A stretch of 64,000 nt of DNA from Candidatus Nitrosocaldus sp. (GCA_025054855.1 JANWZS010000006.1:1-64000), one strand, 5' to 3'; counted from the first letter of the stretch, positions 17,003 through 26,922 are shown. Numbers and translations: made by a program. Notes: generated from the letters alone by a model not told the origin.

Positions 17003-17494
17003 TTGCGGCTGAAGCATCTGTTGATAGCAGTGGGGGTAGGTGCGGTAGCGTACGGGATGACTGCACTGCTGCTACCCTACATCACTGGTGCTGGGGATGG
17101 TGACAGGGAGTATGAGGTGATGAGGATAACCGTGGATGGTGTGCCATTGGAGGTTGAGGTAGCAGATACAGATCAGAAGAGGGCCCTGGGGCTTATGCAT
17201 AGGGAGAGGTTGGATGAGGGTAAGGGTATGCTCTTCATCTTCCCCATGGAGGGTAGGTACTCATTCTGGATGATGAACATGAGGTTCAACATAGATATAC
17301 TATGGATAGACTCCTCTGGGAGGGTAGTGTACATAGTAGAGGATGCGGAACCCTGCAGGGGTACCAGTGAGAAGGATATAGAGGAGTGCACATACGATCC
17401 AGATGTCACTGCAAGGTACGTGCTTGAGGTGAACTCTGGATTCGTCAGGGAGCATGGGATAGGTATAGGCTCTAGGATGGTTATACTGGAGTGA
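17003..17494 (+). CDS. Membrane-anchored DUF192 protein
   Basis: One N-terminal membrane helix (about residues 5-29) is followed by an extracytoplasmic DUF192/COG1430 beta-barrel with ADTDQKRALGLMHRERL, GMLFIFP, YSFWMMNMRFNIDILWID and YVLEVNSGFVREHGI. The family has no firm function. The region EPCRGTSEKDIEECTYD adds two cysteines, perhaps a disulfide. The start is TTG at 17003; a TATA-like ctaattatg lies about 22 nt upstream and no ATG/GTG is available before the conserved part. Confidence 0.85.
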   Translation: MRLKHLLIAVGVGAVAYGMTALLLPYITGAGDGDREYEVMRITVDGVPLEVEVADTDQKRALGLMHRERLDEGKGMLFIFPMEGRYSFWMMNMRFNIDILWIDSSGRVVYIVEDAEPCRGTSEKDIEECTYDPDVTARYVLEVNSGFVREHGIGIGSRMVILE

Positions 17495-17535
17495 GTACAA
17501 TCAATTTAATATAGGTGCTCATGGAGCATACAGTG

Positions 17536-18117
17536 ATGAGCGATTCGAGCGCAGGGATCGATGCAAAGGCGCTGCTCTACTCCGTGCTAGAGAGACTGGG
17601 TAGGGATAACCTCAGGATGGAGATGGCTGGGGATAGCAGAGGGGCGATATCAAGGGTGCTACGCTCATGTATGGATGGGCTCAGGGGTAGTGGTGCTTCT
17701 GATGCGGGTACATTACAAACCCTCGTAACCGCACTGATGCACTACCTGCTCACGGAGTGCATGATCCAGAGCGAGAGGAAGATAGCACTTGATGGAGAGG
17801 TGCTCGATATAGTGATACCATCGATGAGGATGCTCAGGGTGAACCCAGATGGTGCACTCGTCATACTCATAGCTAGGGGCGATGATGGCTTGCTTGCCCA
17901 TAGACTGGAGAGGGTGTACACACTGCAGCCAGAGAGAAGGAATGTATGGGCTGTATTGGGTACTGGTGGAGTGGATTACAGCAGTGTAGATGGTGTAAGG
18001 ATCTATCTCCCTGATGAGTATGCATACCCTCCAGCTCGCCCATTATCCTCGATAATCGAGGATATAAGGGGGTTCATGGACTCGAAGGGTATAAGACCGT
18101 TCAAGATAGTTGCATAG
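17536..18117 (+). CDS. Hypothetical soluble protein
   Basis: About 193 aa, not recognised. It is alpha-rich in the first half, with a central beta region (DGEVLDIVIPSMRMLRVN, GALVILIARG) that looks like a core alpha/beta fold, and ends with a GIRPFKIVA strand. There is no signal peptide, TM or Cys motif. The central part (DGEVLDIVIPS followed by hydrophobic strands) is loosely like a PD-(D/E)XK core, but I would not call it. ATG 17536 is 28 nt from a TATA (atttaata, 17504-17511); GTG 17515 and ATG 17521 are also in frame. Confidence 0.65.
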   Translation: MSDSSAGIDAKALLYSVLERLGRDNLRMEMAGDSRGAISRVLRSCMDGLRGSGASDAGTLQTLVTALMHYLLTECMIQSERKIALDGEVLDIVIPSMRMLRVNPDGALVILIARGDDGLLAHRLERVYTLQPERRNVWAVLGTGGVDYSSVDGVRIYLPDEYAYPPARPLSSIIEDIRGFMDSKGIRPFKIVA

Positions 18118-18174
18118 CCAGTCGGTCAGTCAGTTGGTTGGTGTGAATTAGAATATCATATATCCGAGCTACTC

Positions 18175-18196
18175 ACTTGCTTGCTTGCTTGCTTAC
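18175..18196. repeat. Short TTGC tandem repeat
   Basis: About five copies of the tetranucleotide cttg/ttgc run into the 3' end of the rhodanese gene, just after a looser gtcg/gtca/gtta run (18121-18141). They sit at the convergent junction of two genes, so length change here would be mostly harmless. This looks like slippage DNA rather than a site. Confidence 0.6.
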
Positions 18197-19053
18197 TCTA
18201 CTGGGAGTTCATGCCTGTTACCCCATTCATACCATGAACCAAGGTATACCCGGACATGGTTTATGCCGAGCAGTCTGAGTGCTAGATATGCATGGGCAGC
18301 CCTGTAGCCTCCCTGGCAGTAGCAGATGATCTCATGCTCATACTCATAGTCATCCCTCCCCTTCCTGCCTTCATCACCTCCCTGCCCGCCCACTCCAGAG
18401 TATAGGATGGAAGAGTATACCCGCCTAAGCTGCTCTACTGGCTTCATCCTCCCATCCCTCATCACATTCATCTCCCAGTTTACGTTCACCGCCCCTGGTA
18501 TATGCCCTCCCCTGGATGCCCTAACGTACAGGCCATGGTACTCCTCACTGCTCCTCGCATCGACCATCCTAACATTAGGATCGCCTAACCTCTCCAGTAT
18601 GTATCTGTAGGTAGCGAGCACATCTCCATTGAACCTGTATGTATAACCTCCATGCACTGGGCTTGGTCTAGAGGGTTCATCCTCCAACTCGTAACCCTGC
18701 CTAACCCACCAGCTCAGCCCACCATCCAGGACCATGGCATCGTTATGGGATATGTAGTGCATGAGCCATAACCCCCTGGCTGCAAGGGTTCCAGTGATAT
18801 CATCGTAGAATACTATACGCTTATCGTATGTTACGCCAGTACTCCTGAGCAGCATCTCAAGGCTAGAGTTGAACCCCTCTATACCCTCAGGGGATGTATC
18901 TGCCCAGTGGAACGCAAAGAGGTCCATGTTCACCGCACCAGGTACATGCCCAGATCTGTACTCATGCCATGATCTAGCATCCACGATGAGCACCTTATCC
19001 CTATCCCTATCCCTCTCCAGCATCTGCCTCAGCTCGACTGGGGTTATGAGCAC
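18193..19053 (-). CDS. Tandem rhodanese sulfurtransferase
   Basis: Thiosulfate/3-mercaptopyruvate sulfurtransferase family with two rhodanese domains. Domain 1 (1-130) has VDARSWHEYRSGHVPGAVNMD but no catalytic Cys. Domain 2 (145-286) has MVDARSSEEY, GHIPGAVNVNW and the active loop CYCQGGYRAAH, with the catalytic Cys. A charged Gly/Asp/Lys insertion precedes the active-site strand. The start is GTG at 19053, supported by a TATA on the minus strand (acttatatac) within the 49-bp region shared with the divergent DtxR gene. Confidence 0.9.
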   Translation of the reverse strand: MLITPVELRQMLERDRDRDKVLIVDARSWHEYRSGHVPGAVNMDLFAFHWADTSPEGIEGFNSSLEMLLRSTGVTYDKRIVFYDDITGTLAARGLWLMHYISHNDAMVLDGGLSWWVRQGYELEDEPSRPSPVHGGYTYRFNGDVLATYRYILERLGDPNVRMVDARSSEEYHGLYVRASRGGHIPGAVNVNWEMNVMRDGRMKPVEQLRRVYSSILYSGVGGQGGDEGRKGRDDYEYEHEIICYCQGGYRAAHAYLALRLLGINHVRVYLGSWYEWGNRHELPVE

Positions 19054-19102
19054 TGCCTTACTTGCATAAAGTGTATATAAGTAGGTTCTGTCAGATTATA
19101 CA

Positions 19103-19564
19103 GTGAAGCCTCGGGATAGGCTCGAGTCAATAAAGGCTGCACAGAGCAGGGGTACGAGGAAGGGGAGGACGGAGCGTATGGAGGATTACCTTGAGGTCAT
19201 ATACGAGCTCATGGAGGAGAAGGGTTACGTAAGCATGAGCGATATATCGAACTACCTGAACGTGAGCTCTGCCAGCGTAACAAAGATGGTCCAGAGGCTG
19301 CACGAGTCAGGCTACATAGAGTATGAGAAGTACAGGGGGATAAGGATGAAGGAGAAGGGCCTGGAGGTTGCAAGGATGATAAGGGAGAGGCACAGCATAC
19401 TTACTGAGTTCCTGCTACTCCTAGGCATAGAGGAGGGTGATGCGCACAGGATAACGGAAGGTATAGAGCACTACTTCGATAACAGATCGCTCAAGAGGCT
19501 GGAGCAGCTCATGCAGATAATAAGGAGTGATGAGAGCATATCGAGGAGGATCAGCGACCTATAA
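19103..19564 (+). CDS. DtxR/MntR-family metal-dependent repressor
   Basis: A 153-aa regulator with an N-terminal winged helix (MEDYLEVIYELMEEKGYVSMSDIS, then SSASVTKMVQRLHESGYIEYEKYRGI) and a C-terminal dimerisation/metal-binding domain (ERHSILTEFLLLLGI...HRITEGIEHYFD). These are the His/Glu/Asp ligands typical of MntR/IdeR-type proteins. It lacks the SH3-like third domain. It likely controls Mn or Fe homeostasis and perhaps itself, as promoter overlap with the divergent rhodanese gene would allow. The start is GTG 19103 about 26 nt after TATA (gtatataag); ATG 19178 is an alternative. Confidence 0.88.
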   Translation: MKPRDRLESIKAAQSRGTRKGRTERMEDYLEVIYELMEEKGYVSMSDISNYLNVSSASVTKMVQRLHESGYIEYEKYRGIRMKEKGLEVARMIRERHSILTEFLLLLGIEEGDAHRITEGIEHYFDNRSLKRLEQLMQIIRSDESISRRISDL

Positions 19565-19662
19565 TATAACCTCCATAACCTTACGACTCCAATCAATCAA
19601 ACAAATCGAGGGTATGTATAGATGGTGATGGTAGTTGTGGCAGTGAGGGCTACAGGTGACAC

Positions 19663-20277
19663 TCATCTGTTTCTCACAGTGATGAGTTGCTCCAGCCTGA
19701 TCACCTTCACTCCCTTGGACTTCATCTCCTCTATCGCAGCTGTGCTGTTGGTCAACCCCTTCGTAGCATCCTCCAGCAGGATGACCTCGAACCCATGTCC
19801 AAGTGCATCCAGTACAGTATTCTTCACACAGTAATCCGTTGCAACCCCTGCTACGAAGAGCCTCTTGATGCCCTTGGCCCTCAGCATATCTGCAAGTTCT
19901 GTCCTATCGAATGCAGAGTATGCCTCCCTGTTGGGGTCTGTTGCCTTGGATACGACAGTGGCGCTCCTTGGTAGTTTGAGATCGGGGTGGAACTTCGCAC
20001 CGAACGTATTCCTGACACAGTGGACGGGCCATATGCCTCCCCTCTGCCTGAACGATATGTGGTTTGGTGGATGCCAGTCCCTGCTAGCGAATATAGGTAG
20101 CCCTTTAGCCATGAATATCTCTATGTACTTGTTCACTACGGGTATGATCTTGTCCGCCTCTGGCACTGGTAGAGAGCCTCCTGGCATGAAGTCGTTCTGC
20201 ATATCAACTATGATTAGTGCTGAACCATCACCAAGCGTATCATTACTACTACTACTATTACTACTCCTATTACTCAT
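19663..20277 (-). CDS. pncA: Nicotinamidase
   Basis: Isochorismatase-fold amidohydrolase converting nicotinamide to nicotinate in NAD salvage. The catalytic triad is visible: Asp in ALIIVDMQNDFMPGGSL, Lys in VVSKATDP and Cys in VAGVATDYCVKNTV. The metal-site residues lie in SRDWHPPNHISF. The N-terminal 18 residues are a Ser/Asn-rich low-complexity leader coded partly by an ACT/AGT triplet run (20243-20270); the conserved domain begins at about residue 19, so the leader may be dispensable or a start misread. Confidence 0.93.
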   Translation of the reverse strand: MSNRSSNSSSSNDTLGDGSALIIVDMQNDFMPGGSLPVPEADKIIPVVNKYIEIFMAKGLPIFASRDWHPPNHISFRQRGGIWPVHCVRNTFGAKFHPDLKLPRSATVVSKATDPNREAYSAFDRTELADMLRAKGIKRLFVAGVATDYCVKNTVLDALGHGFEVILLEDATKGLTNSTAAIEEMKSKGVKVIRLEQLITVRNR

Positions 20278-20345
20278 GCCGATAGTTATGTTATCATATG
20301 ATATAATGTTATCTCTCCTTCCCTGCTGATATCATGATGCCCACG

Positions 20346-22166
20346 CTACCTCTTCTGTGATACCAGCACATGTATCCTGCTATTTGCTAGCAGTGCTTGG
20401 AGCAGCCTCTTACCCACATCAGAGTCCTTGGATACCTTTATCCTAGCCTTCTTGCCCACCATGGCTGAGAATAGGTACTGGTCATCAACATACACATCCA
20501 CACTCCTGTTGGTAACACCATCCTCGAATGCAATGTATATGGAGTTGCCCTGCTCACTTATATCGAACCTTAGACTCTCGCCAGTAGACCTTATCCTCGG
20601 CTCTACATCTATGCTTATACCGAGCATCCTCTCAAGCTCCTTTACCGTAGAACCGCTCTTGCCTATGAGCATGGGTATGGCTGAGCGGTCCACCCTGACC
20701 AGTGCGCTGTTACTGCCCGTTATCCTAACCTCAGCACCCTTGTCGAACCTCCTCACAACCTCCAGTATCCTCTCCTCGGCGAGCCTCCTCACACCATCAT
20801 CCTTGTACACATCACCACCAACCCCTGCATTCACAGGCACTATGACGTTCTCCTCACCGAATGTGTATATCTCATACTCCAACCTGCCATCCTCAAAGTC
20901 CCTAACCTCTATAACCGGCCTGGCAAGGTCCTGCTCGACCATGCCAGTAGGTACCCTGACCGTTAGGCTTAACTCGTACACCTTCACTATCTCTCCAGCA
21001 CTGACGAATATTATCGTGTCTAGTATATGGGGTATCATACCCAGTTCGACCCTGCCTATGAACCTCTGTATTGCATCCAATGGGCTCGATGCATGCACTA
21101 CACCAACCATACCTACACCAGCAAGCCTCATATCTGCGAACACCTCAAAGTCCTCGCTCCTCCTCACTTCATCGAATATTGTGTAGTCTGGCCTAACGAG
21201 CAGGAGTATCTCTGCAGCCTTCTTGAAGCTGCCCTCAAGTGGTGCATACTGTGTCACAGCATCACTCACCTGTAGGTCCCTTGGGGACTCGAATGTCTTG
21301 ACTATCTTGCCCTGCTGCATGTAGAACTCCGCTAGGCTACTCGCTAGTGTACTCTTGCCAGAGCCTGGGGGCCCCGCTATGAGCACGCCCTCAGCCTTGC
21401 TCTTCAGCCTCTCCATCAACCTGCTAGATACCCTGTAATCATCCAGCGTCAACCTGACAGTCGGCCTAACCACAGTTATCTCGAGTTTGTCAGAGAATGG
21501 AGGCCTGGTTATTGCTATCCTGTAGTTGCCCAACTGGATGACCATTGCACCATTCATGCTTATCTCATTTGCTCCATGTGTCAGCCTTGCAGCATCGGAT
21601 ATCTCCCTTATCATGCTCATCAGCTCTGCACGTGTGCACTGCTCCTCCCTAACCTTCACCAGCTCGAACCTTCCAGGCCTGCCCCTCTTCGCTAGTATAC
21701 CAACATTCTCTATCATGTGTAGGCTCATCGTCTGCTCATCTATGTACCTCTCGAAGGATAGGCTCACCCTCGCTTCCTTCTGTATGTGCCTAACGTTGAT
21801 ACCCTCCGCCTCTGCTACGAGTGCCTGAACGTAATCTGCAGTAATTAGTGTAGCACCCTCACTCTTCGCAACATCCTTTATTATGGAGTCTATCCTGCCG
21901 TGCCTTGCCAGCCTTATATCATCCATGCTCGGCCTCTCACCCTCGAACCTCAACTTTATCCCCCTGCTCGAGCACATCTCCCTTATCCTCTTAACCTCGT
22001 TGAGGCCAAGGAAGCCCTGCTCCCTGCTGAGCGATGCCTGTGCCTGCAACTCATCCAGAACAGCGACTGGTATGATCATCTCGCATCCATCGAACTCTCC
22101 AGCCTCCAGCATCCTGCTGATCTTCCCATCTATCACTATGCTCGTATCCAGTACAAACCTATCCAT
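20346..22166 (-). CDS. PIN domain-PilT-like ATPase-KH domain protein
   Basis: A 606-aa archaeal protein of the COG1855 type. The N-terminal PIN nuclease domain (1-135) has LDTSIVIDG, PVAVLDELQ and LITADYVQALVA, with its acidic residues. The central PilT/VirB11-like ATPase has Walker A IAGPPGSGKSTLA and Walker B-like YTIFDEVRR. The C-terminal KH domain is around AIPMLIGKSGSTVKELERML. A role in RNA quality control or ribosome-associated processing is often proposed but not proven. It stands alone and is divergent from the aspartokinase. Confidence 0.9.
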   Translation of the reverse strand: MDRFVLDTSIVIDGKISRMLEAGEFDGCEMIIPVAVLDELQAQASLSREQGFLGLNEVKRIREMCSSRGIKLRFEGERPSMDDIRLARHGRIDSIIKDVAKSEGATLITADYVQALVAEAEGINVRHIQKEARVSLSFERYIDEQTMSLHMIENVGILAKRGRPGRFELVKVREEQCTRAELMSMIREISDAARLTHGANEISMNGAMVIQLGNYRIAITRPPFSDKLEITVVRPTVRLTLDDYRVSSRLMERLKSKAEGVLIAGPPGSGKSTLASSLAEFYMQQGKIVKTFESPRDLQVSDAVTQYAPLEGSFKKAAEILLLVRPDYTIFDEVRRSEDFEVFADMRLAGVGMVGVVHASSPLDAIQRFIGRVELGMIPHILDTIIFVSAGEIVKVYELSLTVRVPTGMVEQDLARPVIEVRDFEDGRLEYEIYTFGEENVIVPVNAGVGGDVYKDDGVRRLAEERILEVVRRFDKGAEVRITGSNSALVRVDRSAIPMLIGKSGSTVKELERMLGISIDVEPRIRSTGESLRFDISEQGNSIYIAFEDGVTNRSVDVYVDDQYLFSAMVGKKARIKVSKDSDVGKRLLQALLANSRIHVLVSQKR

Positions 22167-22269
22167 ACGGATGCTCTAACCCCTATACAGCTTATAAACC
22201 AATCTAGGGTATATATTACCAATGGGAGAGCGGTTATAATTTTATTAGTTGGTTCATGCTACCTTGCTT

Positions 22270-23706
22270 ATGCCTAGGCTAGCGATAGCGAAGTTTGGAG
22301 GCAACACACTGGGCGTGGATGGTAGCAACATACCCTTGGTAGTGAAGAGGGTGAGGGATATGCTTGCTGAGCATGGCAAGGTACTGGCAGTGTTCTCTGC
22401 ACCATTCACCGTGTACAATGGCAAGGCAAGGTCACTGACAGATATAGCGATAGAGATAGGGAGGGGTTATGCAGCATCTGAACCAGTGGATATAGATGTG
22501 CTCAAGGGTGTGTATGAGCATATAGCAGGTAGGTACATGGATGAGCAGAACAGGGCTGAGTTCCTCCAGAGGCTCGACAGGTTCCACAGGCAGGTCATAA
22601 TAGCACTGAAGCAGGCAGCAGAGTACAGGAGGTTTGTGGATGTTACGAGGGCTAGGGTACTGGCCTATAGCGGGGAACTGGTCATGGCATATGCAATGTA
22701 TCACATAATGAGGAGCAACAGACTGAGAGCATGCAACATAGAGTTTGGCGAGTGGCCGATAATAACGGATGAGAACTTTGAGGCTGCGAACTTCATGCTG
22801 GATGCCAGTAGGAGCAGTAGCAGGGCACTCACAAGCATGCTCAACGAGCATGACGTTGTATGCATAGGGGGGTTCATAGGCAAGACGCTGGATGGGTTGG
22901 AGACTACGTACGAGAGGGGAGGCTCAGACAGGACTGCTGCGGATCTGGCTGTGCTACTGCACGATTCATACTCCATAACCCTGAGCTTCGAGAAGGACAG
23001 TTCTGTACTCAGTGCTGATCCAAAGATAGTTAGGGATGGTCTAGAGCATGTACCAGTACTCTCATACAACGAGGCAGAACTCGCCGGGATGTTTGGGATG
23101 AAGATACTCGATCCCATAGCGATCAAGGATATTGGGGATGCTGGTGTGGATGTTGAGATCAGGGTTACCAACATGAACAGGCCAGATGACTATACGAGGA
23201 TAGTCAGGCATCCAGATAAGGGGAGCAGCAAGGGCAACCCAATAAAGATAGTTACAGGGAGGAAGAGGTGCTGCATGGTGAGGATGCAGGGCGAGATGGC
23301 ATGGCACCTCAAGGTGCACCTGCTCAAGGATAGGAGGTACAACGAGTTCGTTCAGTTGAGCCCATACACCAAGGACCATGTAGAGCATGCAAGACTGCTC
23401 TTCCTGGATGCGGAGTTCGTGAGGAGGAGTGAGAGGCATATAAGGGCTTATGACAGCAGCGCATCGATAGTCTATGGGAGGGGTGTCATAACGCTCATAG
23501 GGGATGAGATGTGGAGGGTTCCCAACGTTGCTGCAATGGCAAGCAGCACCCTAGGGGAGCATGGGATAAACATACTCAACATGGATGCGCAGGAGGAGAC
23601 ATCTAGGATAGTTATAGTGGTGGAGGACTCTGGTAGCAATGTAGAGGATGCGATAAGGGCTATACATGCCAAGAGGGCCATGTACTCTACAGTCGCTACA
23701 GACTAA
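22270..23706 (+). CDS. Aspartate kinase
   Basis: First step of the aspartate family pathway (Lys/Thr/Met). Seen: the N-terminal kinase signature IAKFGGNTLG, FIGKTLDGLETTYERGGSDRTAADLAVLL, and FEKDSSVLSADPKIV. The C-terminal ACT pair (about 330-478) ends in RVPNVAAMASSTLGEHGINILNMDAQ, indicating amino-acid feedback control. ATG 22270 is about 30 nt from a TATA (ttataatttt); an in-frame start at 22249 falls inside the promoter. The next gene starts 31 nt after the stop. It complements hom at 8.6 kb. Confidence 0.92.
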   Translation: MPRLAIAKFGGNTLGVDGSNIPLVVKRVRDMLAEHGKVLAVFSAPFTVYNGKARSLTDIAIEIGRGYAASEPVDIDVLKGVYEHIAGRYMDEQNRAEFLQRLDRFHRQVIIALKQAAEYRRFVDVTRARVLAYSGELVMAYAMYHIMRSNRLRACNIEFGEWPIITDENFEAANFMLDASRSSSRALTSMLNEHDVVCIGGFIGKTLDGLETTYERGGSDRTAADLAVLLHDSYSITLSFEKDSSVLSADPKIVRDGLEHVPVLSYNEAELAGMFGMKILDPIAIKDIGDAGVDVEIRVTNMNRPDDYTRIVRHPDKGSSKGNPIKIVTGRKRCCMVRMQGEMAWHLKVHLLKDRRYNEFVQLSPYTKDHVEHARLLFLDAEFVRRSERHIRAYDSSASIVYGRGVITLIGDEMWRVPNVAAMASSTLGEHGINILNMDAQEETSRIVIVVEDSGSNVEDAIRAIHAKRAMYSTVATD

Positions 23707-23737
23707 AGTTTATTTTGCCTGCTATGGAAGCATAGTC

Positions 23738-24688
23738 GTGAGTGTAGGCAAGGGAATGAAGATATGGATGAACGGTAGCCTAGTCGATGCTGAGGATGCC
23801 AAGGTGCATGTCCTGACTCATGCACTCCACTACGCCACTGGCATATTCGAGGGGATAAGATGTTATGAATCTGGCGGTGGCGGTAATGGCTCATACATAT
23901 TCAGGCTGCACGATCATGTGAAGAGGTTCTTCTCGAGCGCAAAGATATACATGATGGATGTTCAGTATGGCTTCGATGATATAGTTGATGCGATAATAGA
24001 TACTGTAAAGGCCAATGGGATGAGGAACTGTTACATAAGGCCTATAGCATACTACTCATACGGGAGGATGGGCGTCAACCCGTTACCCAACAAGGTCGAT
24101 GTTGCCATAGCAGTATGGAAGTGGGATGAGTACCTGAGCGCTGAGCAGGGGATAAGGTGCATGGTCTCCTCATGGCGTAGAATAGATGCCAGAACCATGC
24201 CTGTAGGTGCAAAGGCAACGGCCAACTACGCCAATTCAGCACTAGCAAGGATAGAGGCGCTCAAGAATGGCTTCGATGAGGCCATAATGCTCAACATAAA
24301 CGGGATGGTTGCTGAGGCTAGTGCGGAGAACGTGTTCATGGTTAGGGATGGTGTGCTCTGCACCCCTCCAACTACTGATGGTGCACTTGCAGGGATAACA
24401 AGGGATACAGTGCTCCAGATAGCGAAGCATGAGGGTATCATGTGTGAGGTTAGGAGCATAAGCAGGGATGAGCTCTACCTTGCGGATGAGGCGTTCCTGA
24501 CTGGTACTGCTGCAGGGATAAAGCCCATAGTCATGATAGACAACAGGAAGGTTGGGGATGGGGGTGTAGGAGTAATAACGAAGAGGCTCAAGGGTATATA
24601 CGAGGATGTTGTGAGGGGCAGGGATGAGAGGTTCGTGAAGTGGTTAACGTACGTTGAGATGGATAGCAGCACTGCAACTAAACCATAA
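23738..24688 (+). CDS. ilvE: Branched-chain amino acid aminotransferase
   Basis: Fold-type IV PLP aminotransferase. Seen: MKIWMNGSLVDAEDAKVHVLTHALHYATGIFEGIR at the start, YIRPIAYYSYGRMGVNP, the Lys-bearing segment MPVGAKATANYANSALAR, NGMVAEASAENVFMVRDG and LADEAFLTGTAAGIKPI. It converts branched keto acids and glutamate to Ile/Leu/Val. GTG 23738 matches a TATA centred at about 23712 (aagtttattt); ATG 23756 is the alternative and would lose six residues. It is close behind the aspartokinase but has its own promoter. Confidence 0.92.
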   Translation: MSVGKGMKIWMNGSLVDAEDAKVHVLTHALHYATGIFEGIRCYESGGGGNGSYIFRLHDHVKRFFSSAKIYMMDVQYGFDDIVDAIIDTVKANGMRNCYIRPIAYYSYGRMGVNPLPNKVDVAIAVWKWDEYLSAEQGIRCMVSSWRRIDARTMPVGAKATANYANSALARIEALKNGFDEAIMLNINGMVAEASAENVFMVRDGVLCTPPTTDGALAGITRDTVLQIAKHEGIMCEVRSISRDELYLADEAFLTGTAAGIKPIVMIDNRKVGDGGVGVITKRLKGIYEDVVRGRDERFVKWLTYVEMDSSTATKP

Positions 24689-24692
24689 TAAC

Positions 24693-24881
24693 TCACTTCC
24701 TGTACGTATGGTACCTCCTTGCATGCTCCCTCAACTCATTCCCGCTGCTGAAGCCCATGTTGCACTCCATGCACCAGTATGGAGTATCGCTGTTGTGCAC
24801 AACCTGTACATGCTGCATCAGCTCCTCGACCTTGGCAAATGCCTTGCCACACTGCTCACACCTGTGCCTCTTCCAGAATAT
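24693..24881 (-). CDS. Two-finger C2H2 protein with apparent AUA start
   Basis: A 62-residue frame with two perfect C2H2 fingers: [22 protein letters not shown] and [22 protein letters not shown], then a basic tail. No ATG, GTG or TTG exists before finger 1: a TGA lies three codons upstream of an ATA at 24879-24881. That ATA is preceded by a perfect Shine-Dalgarno GGAGGTGA with a 6-nt spacer. It overlaps the last 26 nt of the YyaL-like gene in another frame, so translation is likely coupled to it. Alternatives are a -1 frameshift fusion, or a sequencing or real ATG-to-ATA change. The product probably binds DNA or RNA. Confidence 0.75.
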   Translation of the reverse strand: MFWKRHRCEQCGKAFAKVEELMQHVQVVHNSDTPYWCMECNMGFSSGNELREHARRYHTYRK

Positions 24882-26922
24882 GCCTCCTCACCTCCTCGAT
24901 GCTATGCAATGGCAGGGAGCATCTGAACCCCTTGCATACGTATGCCGTGAACCCTCCATCGCTGGGTACCCTGCCAGAGAAGAAAGGTACACCCTCAAGC
25001 CCATCGAGTTCCTCCCTGCTTGCGATGACTGCCATGCACTCTGGCATGAACTCTCTCCACAAGTGCTTTGCACTCATGAGATCATCCGTAGTGCTGGTTA
25101 TCATTGTCACCTCCACTGGCCTCCTCAGGTAGAGGTATAGTGCGTTGAGCATGTTACCATATGCGTATGGATTCTCCGCTGCATGCACTGCATGTGCCTT
25201 CATTATGCTCTCTGCAGCAGAGATGTACTCCTGCTTGTGCGTGTAATGGTAGAGTCTGATGAGTGCAAGCACGGTCATGGAGTTACCAGATGGCGTAGAC
25301 AGATCGTACGGGCTCTTGCTCCTCACTATGAGTTGCTCATGCTCATCCGATGTGTAGTAGAGGTCATTGCTATCATCATCCCAGAAGTGCTTAAGCATGT
25401 GGTCAGCATATGCTGCTGCCCTATCCAGATACATGCGCCTTGGGCGCACCTCGAAGAGATCGAGCAGTGCGTTCATGTACGATGCGTAATCATCCAGGTA
25501 TGCATCGACCTTGGCTATACCATCCTTGTATATCCTCTTCAGCCTAGAGCCATCGACCATCCTAGCCTCTACCATATCCACAGCATTGAGTGCAGCATCC
25601 AGGTACCTAGAATCATCTGATACCCTGTAACCCTTGACCATCGCAGAGATCATCAACCCGTTCCATGCAAGTATGACCTTCTCATCCCTTCCTGGCTTGA
25701 CCCTTGCTTCTCTAGCATTGAATAGAAGTGCCCTGCACCTCTCCAGTATGCTCTTGACCTCGTCCACGCTCTTATTGAACCTTGATGCTAGAGCATCTAT
25801 GCTCATGCTCACATGCAGTACATTCCTACCCTCGAAGTTGCCCTGCTCGCTTATACCATAGTATGCGCAGAGGATATCTGTGTACTCATCACTGCCTATT
25901 AGCCTTCTAACCTCATCCTTACTCCAGGTGTAGTACCTACCCTCCTCGCCCTCAGAGTCTGCATCCTGCGATGAGCAGAACCCGTTCTCACTGCTCACCA
26001 TCTCCCTGAGCACGTAATCCAGTATGCCCTTCATAACCCCCATGTACCTCTCATCCCTGCTCACCTGATACGCCTCTGCATAGAGCAGTGCAAGCATAGC
26101 ATTATCGTACAGCATCTTCTCGAAGTGAGGCACCATCCATCTCGCATCAACAGAATACCTATGGAATCCTCCTCCTATCTGGTCATGTATGCCCCCATCT
26201 GCCATCCTGTTCAGAGTGAACAGGACGAAGTTCAGGAACCTGCTCATACCCTTCATCCTGTGGTATCTGAGGAGGAACATGAGGTTCATGGCATTCGGGA
26301 ACTTTGGTGCACCACCAAACCCACCGTTCACCATGTCAGCATCATCCAGCAGGTGTACAGCCGCCTCATCCAGCAACGTCCCATCTAGACTCTCAGTAGC
26401 CCTTGGCCTAACCTCCAGCATGGATAAGCCATTCATGATCATCTCAACCTGCCTCTTAACCCTCTCCCTATCGTTCCTGTAGAGCTCAGCAAGGTAGGTT
26501 AGCAGCCTAGGGAACCCTGGAAGCCCATACCTATCCTCCTTCGGGAAGTAGGTTCCAACGTAGAATGGCTTCAGATCAGGTGTTAGGAATACGCTTAGAG
26601 GCCATCCTCCAGTGCCAGTGACGAGTTGGCATACCCTCTGGTACACATCATCTATATCTGGCCTCTCCTCCCTGTCGACCTTTATGTTTATGTAGTGCTC
26701 ATTCATTATCCTTGCTACCTCCTCATCCTCGAAGCACTCATGCTCCATCACATGGCACCAGTGGCATGCGCTGTAGCCTATGCTGAGGAAGATGGGCTTA
26801 TCCTCCTCCCTAGCCCTTCTTAACGCCTCTTCAGACCAAGGGTACCAGTCCACGGGGTTGTCTGCATGCTGAAGTAGGTATGGACTGGTCTCACTGGCAA
26901 GCCTGTTCAGCCTCCTGCCCAT
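24856..26922 (-). CDS. Thioredoxin-fold/alpha-barrel protein, YyaL/SSP411 (DUF255) family
   Basis: A 688-aa protein. The N-terminal thioredoxin-like domain (1-165) has the CxxC motif in [18 protein letters not shown], preceded by [13 protein letters not shown]. The rest is an (alpha/alpha)6 barrel resembling N-acylglucosamine epimerase/glycoside-hydrolase folds ([15 protein letters not shown]-type region; [10 protein letters not shown]). Cellular role is unknown; redox or sugar-related functions are suggested for relatives. Length is full for the family. The gene is monocistronic apart from the overlapping zinc-finger frame at its 3' end. Confidence 0.9.
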   Translation of the reverse strand: MGRRLNRLASETSPYLLQHADNPVDWYPWSEEALRRAREEDKPIFLSIGYSACHWCHVMEHECFEDEEVARIMNEHYINIKVDREERPDIDDVYQRVCQLVTGTGGWPLSVFLTPDLKPFYVGTYFPKEDRYGLPGFPRLLTYLAELYRNDRERVKRQVEMIMNGLSMLEVRPRATESLDGTLLDEAAVHLLDDADMVNGGFGGAPKFPNAMNLMFLLRYHRMKGMSRFLNFVLFTLNRMADGGIHDQIGGGFHRYSVDARWMVPHFEKMLYDNAMLALLYAEAYQVSRDERYMGVMKGILDYVLREMVSSENGFCSSQDADSEGEEGRYYTWSKDEVRRLIGSDEYTDILCAYYGISEQGNFEGRNVLHVSMSIDALASRFNKSVDEVKSILERCRALLFNAREARVKPGRDEKVILAWNGLMISAMVKGYRVSDDSRYLDAALNAVDMVEARMVDGSRLKRIYKDGIAKVDAYLDDYASYMNALLDLFEVRPRRMYLDRAAAYADHMLKHFWDDDSNDLYYTSDEHEQLIVRSKSPYDLSTPSGNSMTVLALIRLYHYTHKQEYISAAESIMKAHAVHAAENPYAYGNMLNALYLYLRRPVEVTMITSTTDDLMSAKHLWREFMPECMAVIASREELDGLEGVPFFSGRVPSDGGFTAYVCKGFRCSLPLHSIEEVRRHILEEAQV
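24888..24895 (-). promoter_or_regulatory. Shine-Dalgarno site deciding the AUA start
   Basis: On the minus strand this reads GGAGGTGA, an exact match to the archaeal anti-SD core, six bases upstream of ATA 24881-24879. It lies inside the 3' end of the preceding gene. It is the main argument for initiation at the ATA. Confidence 0.7.
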
